From NCBI GenBank assembly GCA_903856025.1, contig CAIOAQ010000297.1, positions 1-34,602 of the forward strand: 34,602 bases of DNA, read 5' to 3'. Made by a program: the position numbers and the translations under genes. Below the pieces are notes generated by a model. The model was given only the letters and a program-made list of their open reading frames with translations. It ran no database searches and was not told where the DNA came from. The stretch is from an uncultured beta proteobacterium (lineage in GTDB: Bacteria; Pseudomonadota; Gammaproteobacteria; Burkholderiales; Burkholderiaceae_C). This document shows, in pieces, positions 18,198 to 27,052 of this stretch (positions within the stretch are counted from its first letter, which is position 1; each line of letters begins with the position of its first letter).

Positions 18198-19636
18198 AGC
18201 AGCAACTCCGTGCGAACAGTCGCGCTGGGCGATGAAAACAGTTCCGCCACCGCTTCCGGGCAGGACGCAAACCAGGCGTGGAAGTAGCTGGCACGCACGC
18301 TGCCCAGCTGCCACAGGGCCTCGCCCGCATCGGGCAACGGGTCGGTGTCTGGGCGGGCGGTACGGGTCACCGGCTGCAGCTGCGTCTCGGTGGTGGAGTA
18401 ATGGAAGGTGTGACCACGCAGGGTACCCGCAGCCAGGGTGATCTGCTGCGGCCCGAGTGCGGCCAGGCGTTTGTGCATGGTGACGGTGCCAGGCAGCAGA
18501 CCCCACAGCGCGTGGCGCTCGCCATCCGCCGTCACCAAAACATCAAACAGCGCCATCATGCCGCCGCATTCGGCCCACACCGGCTTGCCTGCGGCGATGT
18601 GCGCGGCCAGACTGTCGCGCAAGGCGGTGTTGCTGGCGATGGTTGGCGCGTGCAACTCCGGGTAACCACCGGGAAGCCATACGGCATCACAGGCGGGCAA
18701 CGCGGCGTCAGCCAGCGGCGAGAAAAAAACCAGATCCGCACCCAGATCACGCAGGCAATCCAGGTTGGCGGCGTAGATAAAACAGAAGGCGGCATCGCGG
18801 GCAATCGCAATGGTTTTGCCATGCAACGCAGGAAAGTTTGGTGGCAGAGTGTTCTGCGCAGGTAAAGGAGGAGCCCGCATAGCGGGCGGGGGACACGGAG
18901 CAGAGCACTCTGCCACCAAACCTTCCGTCCGCATCACAGGTGCTGCAAATTCCACCGCCCAACGCTGCATGTCTTGCTGCGTCATCTGGCCCAGTGGCGT
19001 GGCCGCCAGCGCGTCGGCGGCTGCATCGAGGCGTGCCAGCGCGTCGCTCACCTCACTCGCCACTGTCAGACCCAGGTGTCGCTCAGGCAAACTCATCGCC
19101 GGGTTGCGCATCACCGCGCCCATCCACTGCTCGGGCGCGCGCACACTGTCTTTGAGCATCAGGGCATGGCGTTCGCTGGCGACCCGGTTGGCCAGCACAC
19201 CGGCCCAGGGCAAATCAGGCTGGTAATGCTGCAGGCCAAAGGCCAGCGCGCCAAAGGTGCCCGCCATGGCACTGGCATCGATCACGGCCAACACCGGCAA
19301 ACCAAAACACCGCGCCAGATCCGCCGCACTGGGGTCGCCGTCAAACAAGCCCATCACGCCTTCGACCAGGATCAGGTCGGCCTCACGGGCAGCGGCGGCC
19401 AGGCGCGCGCGCACGTCCGACTCACCGTTCATCCACAAGTCCACCTGGTACACCGGCGCGCCGCTGGCCAGCTCATGCCAGACCGGGTCCAGAAAGTCGG
19501 GCCCGCACTTGAACACCCGCACGGTTCTTCCCTGGCGGGTGTGCAGCCGTGCCAAGGCCGACACCACCGTGGTTTTACCCTGGCCAGAGGCCGGGGCAGC
19601 GACAAGGATGGCTGGGCAAGTGGACATGGTCGTCAA
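18194..19636 (-). CDS. cobB: Cobyrinate a,c-diamide synthase (TTG 19636 or ATG 19627 start)
   Basis: VAAPASGQGKTTV, GVMGLFDGDPSAADLAR, VWLPGGYPELHA, AECGGMMALFD motifs. Confidence 0.93.
   Translation of the reverse strand: MTTMSTCPAILVAAPASGQGKTTVVSALARLHTRQGRTVRVFKCGPDFLDPVWHELASGAPVYQVDLWMNGESDVRARLAAAAREADLILVEGVMGLFDGDPSAADLARCFGLPVLAVIDASAMAGTFGALAFGLQHYQPDLPWAGVLANRVASERHALMLKDSVRAPEQWMGAVMRNPAMSLPERHLGLTVASEVSDALARLDAAADALAATPLGQMTQQDMQRWAVEFAAPVMRTEGLVAECSAPCPPPAMRAPPLPAQNTLPPNFPALHGKTIAIARDAAFCFIYAANLDCLRDLGADLVFFSPLADAALPACDAVWLPGGYPELHAPTIASNTALRDSLAAHIAAGKPVWAECGGMMALFDVLVTADGERHALWGLLPGTVTMHKRLAALGPQQITLAAGTLRGHTFHYSTTETQLQPVTRTARPDTDPLPDAGEALWQLGSVRASYFHAWFASCPEAVAELFSSPSATVRTELLL
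18831..18926. repeat. Palindromic element inside cobB: 26-nt arms (24/26 complementary) around an inner GCCCGC-ATA-GCGGGC hairpin
   Basis: ggaaagtttggtggcagagtgttctg at 18831-18856 versus reverse complement of 18901-18926 ggaaggtttggtggcagagtgctctg. Confidence 0.85.
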
Positions 19637-19645
19637 TATTTCCGA

Positions 19646-21607
19646 TCAGAACTTGACGCGAAGTGCCGCGTTCATGGCGCGCCCAGCTTCAGGATAAATG
19701 CCGTTCGTCACCCCAGCGGTGCAAGAAAACGCCTGGGTGTAGTACTTGGTATCCAACAGGTTGCTGACACCCAGTGACCACTCGATATTGCGCATTTGGT
19801 AGGCATAGCGCGCGTCCGTGGTGGCATAGCCCGGCACCCGGCACGTGTTGTTGAAGTCGGCAAACTGTGACGACACAAACATCACGCCCGCATTAAGCGA
19901 CTGACTCGACGCAACTTGCCAGTTCGCATGCAGCCCCAGCGTGGAACGAGCCACCAACGGCACGGTCATGCCGCTGTATGTGCCCGAAGAAAAGGTGGCC
20001 TGACGCAAGCCCAAATTAGCTTGTAGAGACAGCGCTTGATTCAGCGTGTGCTTGGTTTCGAGCTCAACACCTTGGCGAAGGGTCGGATCAAAATTGACGT
20101 TGGCTCCGTTATAGCCATAGGGACTGGAAGGCCCGACTGCGTTGGGGTCATAACCGATTTCGTTGGTCAAATTGTTACGGTAGTAGCGCAGTTCGGCGCG
20201 ACCGCCGTCGTAGTTCCAGCGGCTACCCAGTTCGGCATCGCGTGAGGTCTGCGGCTGCAACACGGTACCGGGCGCGACAAAACCCACTTCATCGACATTG
20301 GCCAACCGATAGCTGGTGCCCACACGGCCAAAGACAGACCAGTTGGCCGAAAGGGGCTGCGTCAGTCCCAGATTCCAGGCGGTTTGCGTCTGGCTGGTGT
20401 TGGTCACCGCAGCACTGTCCGAAAGCTCCATGTTTTCTGACCTATAGCCGAGTGAAACGCGTGTTCCGCTGGCCAGTGTGAGATCGTCCTGCACGTAATT
20501 GGCATCTGCGTTTTGTTCCGACACCGAGCCATACGCACCTGGTACGTTGCGGCGCCAGCCATTCTGGTCATGCCCCAGCGTCAATGCATTGCTAACTTGC
20601 CCCCACTTGCTGTCATTGCGCGCACGCAGCGCCAGCGTATTGGCATCCACCTCAAACGCATAGACGTATCCGCTCAGCATGCTGTTGAGCGACTTGTGAC
20701 GCTGGCCGACATCCAGCCCGAGTTGCCATTCGCCCACATCGGTTTGCACAAACACCGTGTTACGGGTGTTGTCAATCGAAACGTTGTCGTGCGGTGTGGT
20801 GGTTTGCGACGGGTTGACCTGGTATTGCGAGGCAGTCAAGGACCCAGGCAAGCCGGTGTCCATGGTGTCATGGGCATAAGCGCCACCGACGCGAAGCCAA
20901 TCATTGCTCCACTGCGCCTGAACCGTACCGCCATCGGTGAGCGACTTGAAGTTGGCGCGGTAGTTGTCAGCCTGCCGGTACTGACTGGTTACGTCCAATG
21001 AAAACCCGCCCGCTACCACCGTGGCACTGCCGCGTGCCTCGCGCAAGCCGTAGCTGCCAGCAGCGGCGTACACATTGACCAAGTTTTGTCGCGCCACGCC
21101 CAAACCGGCCTTGGTCGTGATCACAATCACACCACCGGTCGCACCTTCGCCGTACAACACCGCGCCGCTGCCCCTAAGCACCTCAATTTTTACCACCGTA
21201 TCAATGGCGATGCCTGCCAGACGGGTATTGCTTGTATCTGCCTCATTGAGTTTGATGCCATCCACAATCACCACCTGATTGCTCGACGCTGTCGTGCCAA
21301 AACCGCGCAAATCCAGTCCGTAATCACCACCGCCGTAAAAGTCCTGGCGACCTGGCACACCCAACAGTTTCATCAAGGCTTCGTTAACGGTCGTCACACC
21401 CGACTTCTGAATGTCAGCCTGGGTGATCACACTCACACCGAACGACAAAGTGGATGCTGATTCATTAAAACCAGTCACCGTCACCTGATCGAGCGCAGCT
21501 ACCGATTGACTATGCGCCAACCCGGAAAGTGCGCTTAACACAGCAAACGCAGACGAAGTTAGAGCCACCGGTGCACGGCGGTGCAACAAATAATTTAAAG
21601 ATTTCAT
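19646..21607 (-). CDS. btuB: TonB-dependent cobalamin receptor
   Basis: Signal peptide, TonB box-like LDQVTVTGF, plug motifs (LMKLLGVPGRQ, IEVLRGSGAVLYGEGATGGVIVITTK), C-terminal aromatic RVKF; preceded by a cobalamin riboswitch. Confidence 0.9.
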   Translation of the reverse strand: MKSLNYLLHRRAPVALTSSAFAVLSALSGLAHSQSVAALDQVTVTGFNESASTLSFGVSVITQADIQKSGVTTVNEALMKLLGVPGRQDFYGGGDYGLDLRGFGTTASSNQVVIVDGIKLNEADTSNTRLAGIAIDTVVKIEVLRGSGAVLYGEGATGGVIVITTKAGLGVARQNLVNVYAAAGSYGLREARGSATVVAGGFSLDVTSQYRQADNYRANFKSLTDGGTVQAQWSNDWLRVGGAYAHDTMDTGLPGSLTASQYQVNPSQTTTPHDNVSIDNTRNTVFVQTDVGEWQLGLDVGQRHKSLNSMLSGYVYAFEVDANTLALRARNDSKWGQVSNALTLGHDQNGWRRNVPGAYGSVSEQNADANYVQDDLTLASGTRVSLGYRSENMELSDSAAVTNTSQTQTAWNLGLTQPLSANWSVFGRVGTSYRLANVDEVGFVAPGTVLQPQTSRDAELGSRWNYDGGRAELRYYRNNLTNEIGYDPNAVGPSSPYGYNGANVNFDPTLRQGVELETKHTLNQALSLQANLGLRQATFSSGTYSGMTVPLVARSTLGLHANWQVASSQSLNAGVMFVSSQFADFNNTCRVPGYATTDARYAYQMRNIEWSLGVSNLLDTKYYTQAFSCTAGVTNGIYPEAGRAMNAALRVKF

Positions 21608-21694
21608 AAAAAAGGAAAGACCATCAGAAATGCCCTCGCCGTCGTCCCCGACAGCACTTGAGCGTCACGGTTGCACGTTTTTTAAGCGCGCAGC

Positions 21695-21885
21695 CACCGT
21701 GTTGGCCGGTATCCGGGCTGGTGGAATCAACCTCCATCGCCTTCCCAAGCGCGTGTTCAGAACGCTCAGTGGCTATGATGGAAGCGGTGCCTTGCGACAC
21801 GTCCACTTACCGTTGCGGGGGCAGCGCAGGTTAGGTTTGGCATGTGCATGCCTTACCCTCCTGCTTCCCGTTGAACTGCAGCGTG
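21695..21885 (-). promoter_or_regulatory. Cobalamin riboswitch upstream of btuB
   Basis: Minus strand: GGGAAGC...CTAACCTGCGCTGCCCCCGCAACGGTAAGTGGACG...AGCCACTGAG...TGGGAAGGCGATGG...AGCCCGGATACCGGCC. Confidence 0.93.
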
Positions 21886-21988
21886 TGAACCACACTGCGA
21901 GCACCAACGCTACGGATTCTAGTGCAGTGTTTAACATTCAACCTGGCCCCGAACCGGATGACTTTCCAAAACCCTACAATGCCGCCCT

Positions 21989-22225
21989 ATGTCGGAACAC
22001 ACCCAAATCGACCAAATTTCTGAACGCGTAGAGCGCTTGCTGGTGCGCTACGAGGAACTCACACGCACCAACGCCTTGCTCTACAAGCAAATTGACACCC
22101 TCACACAAGAGCGTGATTCGCTTAAAAGCCGCCTGAGTGCAGCGCGTGCGCGGGTAGATGCCTTGCTGGAGCGACTGCCAAACTCGGCCAACGGACAGAG
22201 CAACGCATCACAAGGACAAGCATGA
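21989..22225 (+). CDS. Small coiled-coil protein, ZapB-like (TIGR02449-like)
   Basis: ISERVERLLVRYEELTRTNALLYKQIDTLTQERDSLKSRL; overlaps zapA by ATGA. Confidence 0.75.
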   Translation: MSEHTQIDQISERVERLLVRYEELTRTNALLYKQIDTLTQERDSLKSRLSAARARVDALLERLPNSANGQSNASQGQA

Positions 22226-22548
22226 AACAGCTTGAAGTGCAAATCATGGGGCAAAGCTATTTGCTCGGTTGCCCAGACGGCGGCGAAGCCAAATTGCTGG
22301 ATGCCGTCGAAAAAGTCGACACCGCAATGTGCAAAATCCGCGATGCTGGCAAAGTGCGTGCCCGTGACCGCATTGCGGTACTGGCGGCGCTCAATCTAGC
22401 TTTTGATCTGGCCGATCAGCATGTGCGACAAGCGGCGCCCAACGCGTCAGCCAGTGCACCCATTGCGTCAGGTGACACCCCACAACGGCTAGGCAGCCTG
22501 ATTTCACGACTGGATGAGGCGCTCAGTCACGACGATCAGTTGATTTGA
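22222..22548 (+). CDS. zapA: Cell division protein ZapA
   Basis: MKQLEVQIMGQSYLLGCPDGGEAKLLDAVEKVD...RDRIAVLAALNLAFDL. Confidence 0.88.
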   Translation: MKQLEVQIMGQSYLLGCPDGGEAKLLDAVEKVDTAMCKIRDAGKVRARDRIAVLAALNLAFDLADQHVRQAAPNASASAPIASGDTPQRLGSLISRLDEALSHDDQLI

Positions 22549-22584
22549 GGCCTGTCCCGAATAAAAAAGGCCGGTGCAATTGAC

Positions 22585-23571
22585 CTACTGCACCACCTCG
22601 GTGGCTGGCGGCACGTCACCCGGCTGGCGAAAGATTTGCGCAACATCCACCGCGTCAAAGCGGTACTGCGCACCGCAAAAATCACAGCCCACCTCAATGT
22701 CAACGCGCTCCTGCAAAATACCATGCGCTTCCTCTTGCCCCAGCCCCTGAATCATCCGGCCTACACGCTCACGACTGCAGGTGCATGAAAAATGGGGGCC
22801 GTCATCACCTTGCAAAGGCTCAAAGCGCAACAGCGCTTCTTCCCAAAACAAACGGTGCAGGATGGTGTCCACATCCAGCGTCAACAATTCTTCGCGCTTC
22901 AGGCTGGAGGCCAGCACCGCTATGCGGTTGTAGTGTTCGTTGATGCCAATTTGGTCTTCATCGGCCTGACTGGCTGTCCCAGCCAGGTTGCCGCTGCCGG
23001 CCATAGGCAGGCGCTGAATCAGCAGGCCAGCCGCCACCTTGTCGTCAGCGGCCAGCACCAAGGTGGTGTCAAGTTGTTCGCTCTGCAGCATGTAATGTTG
23101 CAGCACATCGCTGAATTTTTCCAATTTTTCTTTGTGGTCCCCAAACAGCGGCACCACGCCTTGGTAGGGTTGTTGACCGGGTTGGCGGTCTTTGGGGTCG
23201 AGCGTGATGGCGCACCGCCCTTCATTGCCCACATTGACCATCTGGCTGAGCGACGCCTCTGCAGACAACTCACCATTCACCGTAGCCGTGGCTCGCAGGC
23301 CAAAGTCACTTTGGACCTCCACCACGGCGAGCTTGACCGGCCCGTCCCCAAACACTTGGACGATAAGGGAACCATTGAACTTGATGTTGGACTGCATCAG
23401 CACCGCCGCAGCGGTCATCTCGCCCAACAGGTTTTGCACCGGCTCGGTATACGCACCATGTGTGGTGTTGCTGGCGCGCCGGCGCAAGATTTCTACCCAG
23501 GCATCCGTCAGACGCACCACAGCGCCGCGCACGGGCAGGCCATCAAAAATAAATTTATGAATTTCAGACAA
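22585..23571 (-). CDS. hslO: Hsp33 redox chaperone (TTG start at 23571)
   Basis: Core fold motifs plus C-terminal CTCSRERV...CDFCGAQYRFDAVDV (CxC, CxxC). Confidence 0.9.
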   Translation of the reverse strand: MSEIHKFIFDGLPVRGAVVRLTDAWVEILRRRASNTTHGAYTEPVQNLLGEMTAAAVLMQSNIKFNGSLIVQVFGDGPVKLAVVEVQSDFGLRATATVNGELSAEASLSQMVNVGNEGRCAITLDPKDRQPGQQPYQGVVPLFGDHKEKLEKFSDVLQHYMLQSEQLDTTLVLAADDKVAAGLLIQRLPMAGSGNLAGTASQADEDQIGINEHYNRIAVLASSLKREELLTLDVDTILHRLFWEEALLRFEPLQGDDGPHFSCTCSRERVGRMIQGLGQEEAHGILQERVDIEVGCDFCGAQYRFDAVDVAQIFRQPGDVPPATEVVQ

Positions 23572-23621
23572 GTGAAGTTTCCGGTTTGATTTAAACGTGC
23601 CCGCGCTGTCGGCAACGAAGC

Positions 23622-24146
23622 TTAGGCAATTTTGTGCAGGCTGGTCTTGAAACGCTGGGCGTTGGCCACGTAATGATCCGCACTGTGACGCAGGCCCTGC
23701 AATTGTTCTGGCGTGAGTTGCCGCACCACTTTTGCGGGGCTGCCCATGATCATGGAGCCATCGGGAAATTCCTTGCCTTCGGTGACCAAAGACCCCGCGC
23801 CGACCAGACAACCCTTGCCAATTTTGGCTCCGTTGAGCACGATGGCACCAATGCCGATCAGGCTGTCATCACCCACAGTGCAGCCGTGCAGCATGGCTTT
23901 GTGGCCCACCGTGACACCCGAGCCAATGGTCAAAGGCAGGCCTACATCCGAATGCAGCACGCTCAGGTCCTGAATGTTGGTACGGTCGCCAATGCGGATG
24001 GCCGAGGTGTCGCCGCGCACCACGACGCCAAACCAAATGCCGACTTCTTCACCCAGCACCACGTCACCCATCACCTCAGCGCTGTCAGCCGCCCAGGCAG
24101 ATTCTGCCAACTGCGGTGAGATACCGTCCACTTCGTAAATTGCCAT
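23622..24146 (-). CDS. Gamma-class carbonic anhydrase-like hexapeptide protein
   Basis: VRGDTSAIRIGDRTNIQDLSVLHSD...VTVGHKAMLHGCTVGDDSLIGIGAIVLNGAKIG. Confidence 0.9.
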   Translation of the reverse strand: MAIYEVDGISPQLAESAWAADSAEVMGDVVLGEEVGIWFGVVVRGDTSAIRIGDRTNIQDLSVLHSDVGLPLTIGSGVTVGHKAMLHGCTVGDDSLIGIGAIVLNGAKIGKGCLVGAGSLVTEGKEFPDGSMIMGSPAKVVRQLTPEQLQGLRHSADHYVANAQRFKTSLHKIA

Positions 24147-24189
24147 GATCGTCCTTTGCCTTCAAGTTACCTAGAATTGTAGGGAACCT

Positions 24190-25032
24190 ATGAATCGCGT
24201 GCCACCCTCACCTTCCAGAGCCTCGACAGACACGGCCATGCCCTTGGCGTGTTTGCGGTTGCAGTCGCTGCGCCTGCTGCAAATCAAATCGCCCCACCAC
24301 AAGGCCGAACAGGTCCTGGCGCTCCAGACTGAACAGTGTGCCCTTGACACGCAAGCCATGTGGTCAGAACCAGGCGATTTGCCTGGTCGCCCCGACCGTC
24401 CGGTACTCGTTCACCCTTCGCAGCTCAAAACTCGCGCGGTTGGCACCTTGCTGGGGCGGGCCAGCCTGATCCACGCGTTGACCCACATTGAAAGCAATGC
24501 GATCAACCTGGCGCTGGACATGCTGTGGCGGTTTGCAGGTATGCCCCCAGATTTTTACCAGGATTGGTGGCGCGTGGCTCAAGAGGAAGCCCTGCACTTC
24601 ACCATGCTCAACGCACATTTGACGAGCCTGGGCTTTGCCTATGGCGATTTTCCAGCCCATGACGGACTGTGGGACATGGCCGAGCGCACCAAGGACGACG
24701 TGATGGCCCGGTTGGCCCTTGTGCCGCGCACTTTGGAAGCCCGCGGACTGGATGCAACTCCCGCAGTGCGCAATCGCCTGGTGTCAGTTGGGGACCAAGC
24801 GGGCGCCGGGATTCTGGACATCATCCTGCGTGACGAAATTGGCCACGTGGCCATCGGAAACCGTTGGTATCGGTACCTGTGCACACAACGACAGCTCGAC
24901 CCTGTGGAAGAATACAAGAACTTGACATTGCGTTACCGGGCACCGTTGCTCAAAGGCCCTTTCAACATCGAGGCCCGGCGCAAAGCCGGCTTTACGGATA
25001 CTGAATTGGCCTTACTCGAAACCACCGGATAG
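24190..25032 (+). CDS. DUF455 ferritin-like domain protein
   Basis: LIHALTHIESNAINLALDMLWRF...WWRVAQEEALHFTMLNAHL...RDEIGHVAIGNRWYRY. Confidence 0.85.
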   Translation: MNRVPPSPSRASTDTAMPLACLRLQSLRLLQIKSPHHKAEQVLALQTEQCALDTQAMWSEPGDLPGRPDRPVLVHPSQLKTRAVGTLLGRASLIHALTHIESNAINLALDMLWRFAGMPPDFYQDWWRVAQEEALHFTMLNAHLTSLGFAYGDFPAHDGLWDMAERTKDDVMARLALVPRTLEARGLDATPAVRNRLVSVGDQAGAGILDIILRDEIGHVAIGNRWYRYLCTQRQLDPVEEYKNLTLRYRAPLLKGPFNIEARRKAGFTDTELALLETTG

Positions 25033-25057
25033 ACACTTCCGCCACAATCCTTCCCCT

Positions 25058-26323
25058 ATGCAAAACAACGCCCCAAGTTCAGGAACGCCCAAAACCAAAC
25101 CGTCGGTGATGGGGATTGCCCGTCAACCGATTCTGGACGCCAAACGGGCCATTTATGGCTATGAGTTGTTTGACCGCTCCCTCAACGGCCAGAGCTACAG
25201 CGCAGCCAGTGATGCCGCCTTGCTGTTTAACCTGCTGTCCAATGCGGACAGTGAAGTGCTACGCGGCAGCAACATGATCTTCATCAACTGCACCCATGAA
25301 ACACTGGCAGGTGGGCATCTGGAGCTGATTGAACCTGAACGTGTGGTGTTGGAGGTGCCCCCATTGCCTTTGGACAAATCAACCCCCGAAGACATTGAAA
25401 CCTACTTCCAAACCTTGATCAAGGTGCACCAACGTGGATTCAAACTCGCGTTTGACCAACAGGTGCTGTCACCCGACTACGCCAGTTGGCTGGCTTTGGC
25501 ATCCTTTGTCAAACTGGACATGTCCAAACTCGCCGGTGACTCATTCGCCAGTGCCGTGCAACACGCCCACCGCGTCACCCCCGCACAACTGGTGGCCGAA
25601 AAAGTCGAAACAGTTGCCCAGTATGAAATGGCAGCCAAATTGGGCTGCCCCCTGTTTCAGGGTTATTGGTTCGCCAAGCCCACACTGATTCATGGCCAGG
25701 CCATTCGCCCGTCGCAAGCGGCGATCATTCAATTGATCAATCTGGTGCGCAAGCAAGCCAGCACCGCAGACATTGAAGAAGTTTTCAAGCGCGACCCGAC
25801 ACTGTCCTACAACCTGCTGCGTTTTATCAATTCTGCGGGTTTTGGTTTGAGTTGCGAAATCACCTCTTTCCGACATGCGGTGATGCTGCTTGGCCTGAAA
25901 AAACTGTTCCGCTGGGCGGCGTTGCTGATGACCACATCCCAACTTACGGGCAGCTCACCAGCAGTAGGCCATGCAGCCATTGTGCGCGGGAGGCTGATGG
26001 AACTCCTTGCAGCCGAACTCTTGCCCCAGGAAGAATGCGACAACGCCTTTGTGGTGGGTATCTTCTCGCTGCTTGACACCATGGTGGGGCTGCCAATGGC
26101 GCAGGTCATCGACACCATTTCCTTGCCACAAAGCGTGACCGAGGCCCTGTTGCACGGCACAGGCCTGCTGGCGCCCTTCCTAAAATTGACGCTGGCCTGT
26201 GAACAAGTGGACGACGCGGTGTTTGCCGAGACCGCCGAAGCCTTGCAACTGACCGACCACCAGGTCAATTGGGCGCACCTGCAGGCGCTGGCCTGGGCAG
26301 AAACCATTTTTAAGTCAAAATAA
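25058..26323 (+). CDS. EAL-HDOD signalling protein (degenerate EAL, YuxH-type)
   Basis: ARQPILDAKRAIYGYELFDRS (EAL position reads ELF) and HDOD-like IEEVFKRDPTLSYNLLRFINSAGFGL. Confidence 0.85.
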   Translation: MQNNAPSSGTPKTKPSVMGIARQPILDAKRAIYGYELFDRSLNGQSYSAASDAALLFNLLSNADSEVLRGSNMIFINCTHETLAGGHLELIEPERVVLEVPPLPLDKSTPEDIETYFQTLIKVHQRGFKLAFDQQVLSPDYASWLALASFVKLDMSKLAGDSFASAVQHAHRVTPAQLVAEKVETVAQYEMAAKLGCPLFQGYWFAKPTLIHGQAIRPSQAAIIQLINLVRKQASTADIEEVFKRDPTLSYNLLRFINSAGFGLSCEITSFRHAVMLLGLKKLFRWAALLMTTSQLTGSSPAVGHAAIVRGRLMELLAAELLPQEECDNAFVVGIFSLLDTMVGLPMAQVIDTISLPQSVTEALLHGTGLLAPFLKLTLACEQVDDAVFAETAEALQLTDHQVNWAHLQALAWAETIFKSK

Positions 26324-26376
26324 TTCTGCGGGGAATTCATACACATTCTGGCGAAAAGTGGTCGCGGTGTGCCACC

Positions 26377-26413
26377 TTGATTGGAGCGCCCTCGTCGAGG
26401 GTAGCCCAATCAA
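26377..26413. other. Intergenic two-tier hairpin TTGATTGG-agcg-CCCTC-gtc-GAGGG-tagc-CCAATCAA
   Basis: Outer 8-bp and inner 5-bp stems are perfect by eye. Confidence 0.6.
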
Positions 26414-26425
26414 CTTCACCTTTCT

Positions 26426-27049
26426 TTGCTTGAAATAGGGCAAAAAATAGAATCAACGCAGCTACGCTCAAGCCTGTCATTCTTCAGGAGCCATCGCTTG
26501 AAACAACTCGTCTATTCGTCCCTGATTCTTGTTCCGATGCTGTGTTCGGCACAAGTGCCAAGCACCAGCGTCACTGAGGCTGGCGAAAGCGCCCGTTCTG
26601 TGCCTGCGATTGCCCAACAAGCTAGAACACCAGAGACCAGTCTCAGCCAGGTGCGCGAGCAACTGAAATTGACTGATTCGCAGCAGCCCCTTTGGGCAGC
26701 CTATGTGGCGAGAATTGACGGCTACACCAAGGTGTATTACCAGGAAAGGCCGGCGACGGCGCTCTCGGGCGATGCGGCTCCCCGCCAGATTGGAAGATTG
26801 TTTGACAACATGCAAAATCGACTTGCCACACTCGATGAGATTGAGCGGTCTGCCAAAGCGCTTTACGCCGTGCTTGATACCAGCCAGAGACAGATAGCCG
26901 ATCAAATGCTGCTTTCCACCATCCCTGTTTTTGCGTCGTCAGCGAACGCCACTTGCCCCCCACCGAATGATGGAAAACCAAGAAGCGAAAAGGCTGAAAT
27001 GGGTCAACACAAGCGTCGCGGTAGCGCCATGGGTGGAATGGGGCAATAA
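26426..27049 (+). CDS. Spy/CpxP-like periplasmic protein (start uncertain)
   Basis: Hydrophobic leader LVYSSLILVPMLCSA then LSQVREQLKLTDSQQPLWAAYVARIDGY. Confidence 0.6.
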   Translation: MLEIGQKIESTQLRSSLSFFRSHRLKQLVYSSLILVPMLCSAQVPSTSVTEAGESARSVPAIAQQARTPETSLSQVREQLKLTDSQQPLWAAYVARIDGYTKVYYQERPATALSGDAAPRQIGRLFDNMQNRLATLDEIERSAKALYAVLDTSQRQIADQMLLSTIPVFASSANATCPPPNDGKPRSEKAEMGQHKRRGSAMGGMGQ

Positions 27050-27052
27050 CAC

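Noticed and set aside
22549-22584. 6S RNA gene downstream of zapA, a frequent position in proteobacteria
   Set aside because: Only about 36 nt separate zapA from convergent hslO; no room for the RNA.
26377-26440. Possible seventh copy of the RTAGC-N20-GGGCTA element on the minus strand (TAGCCC at 26402)
   Set aside because: The partner 20 nt away reads CAAGC, not RTAGC, and the site is better explained by the hairpin at 26377-26413.
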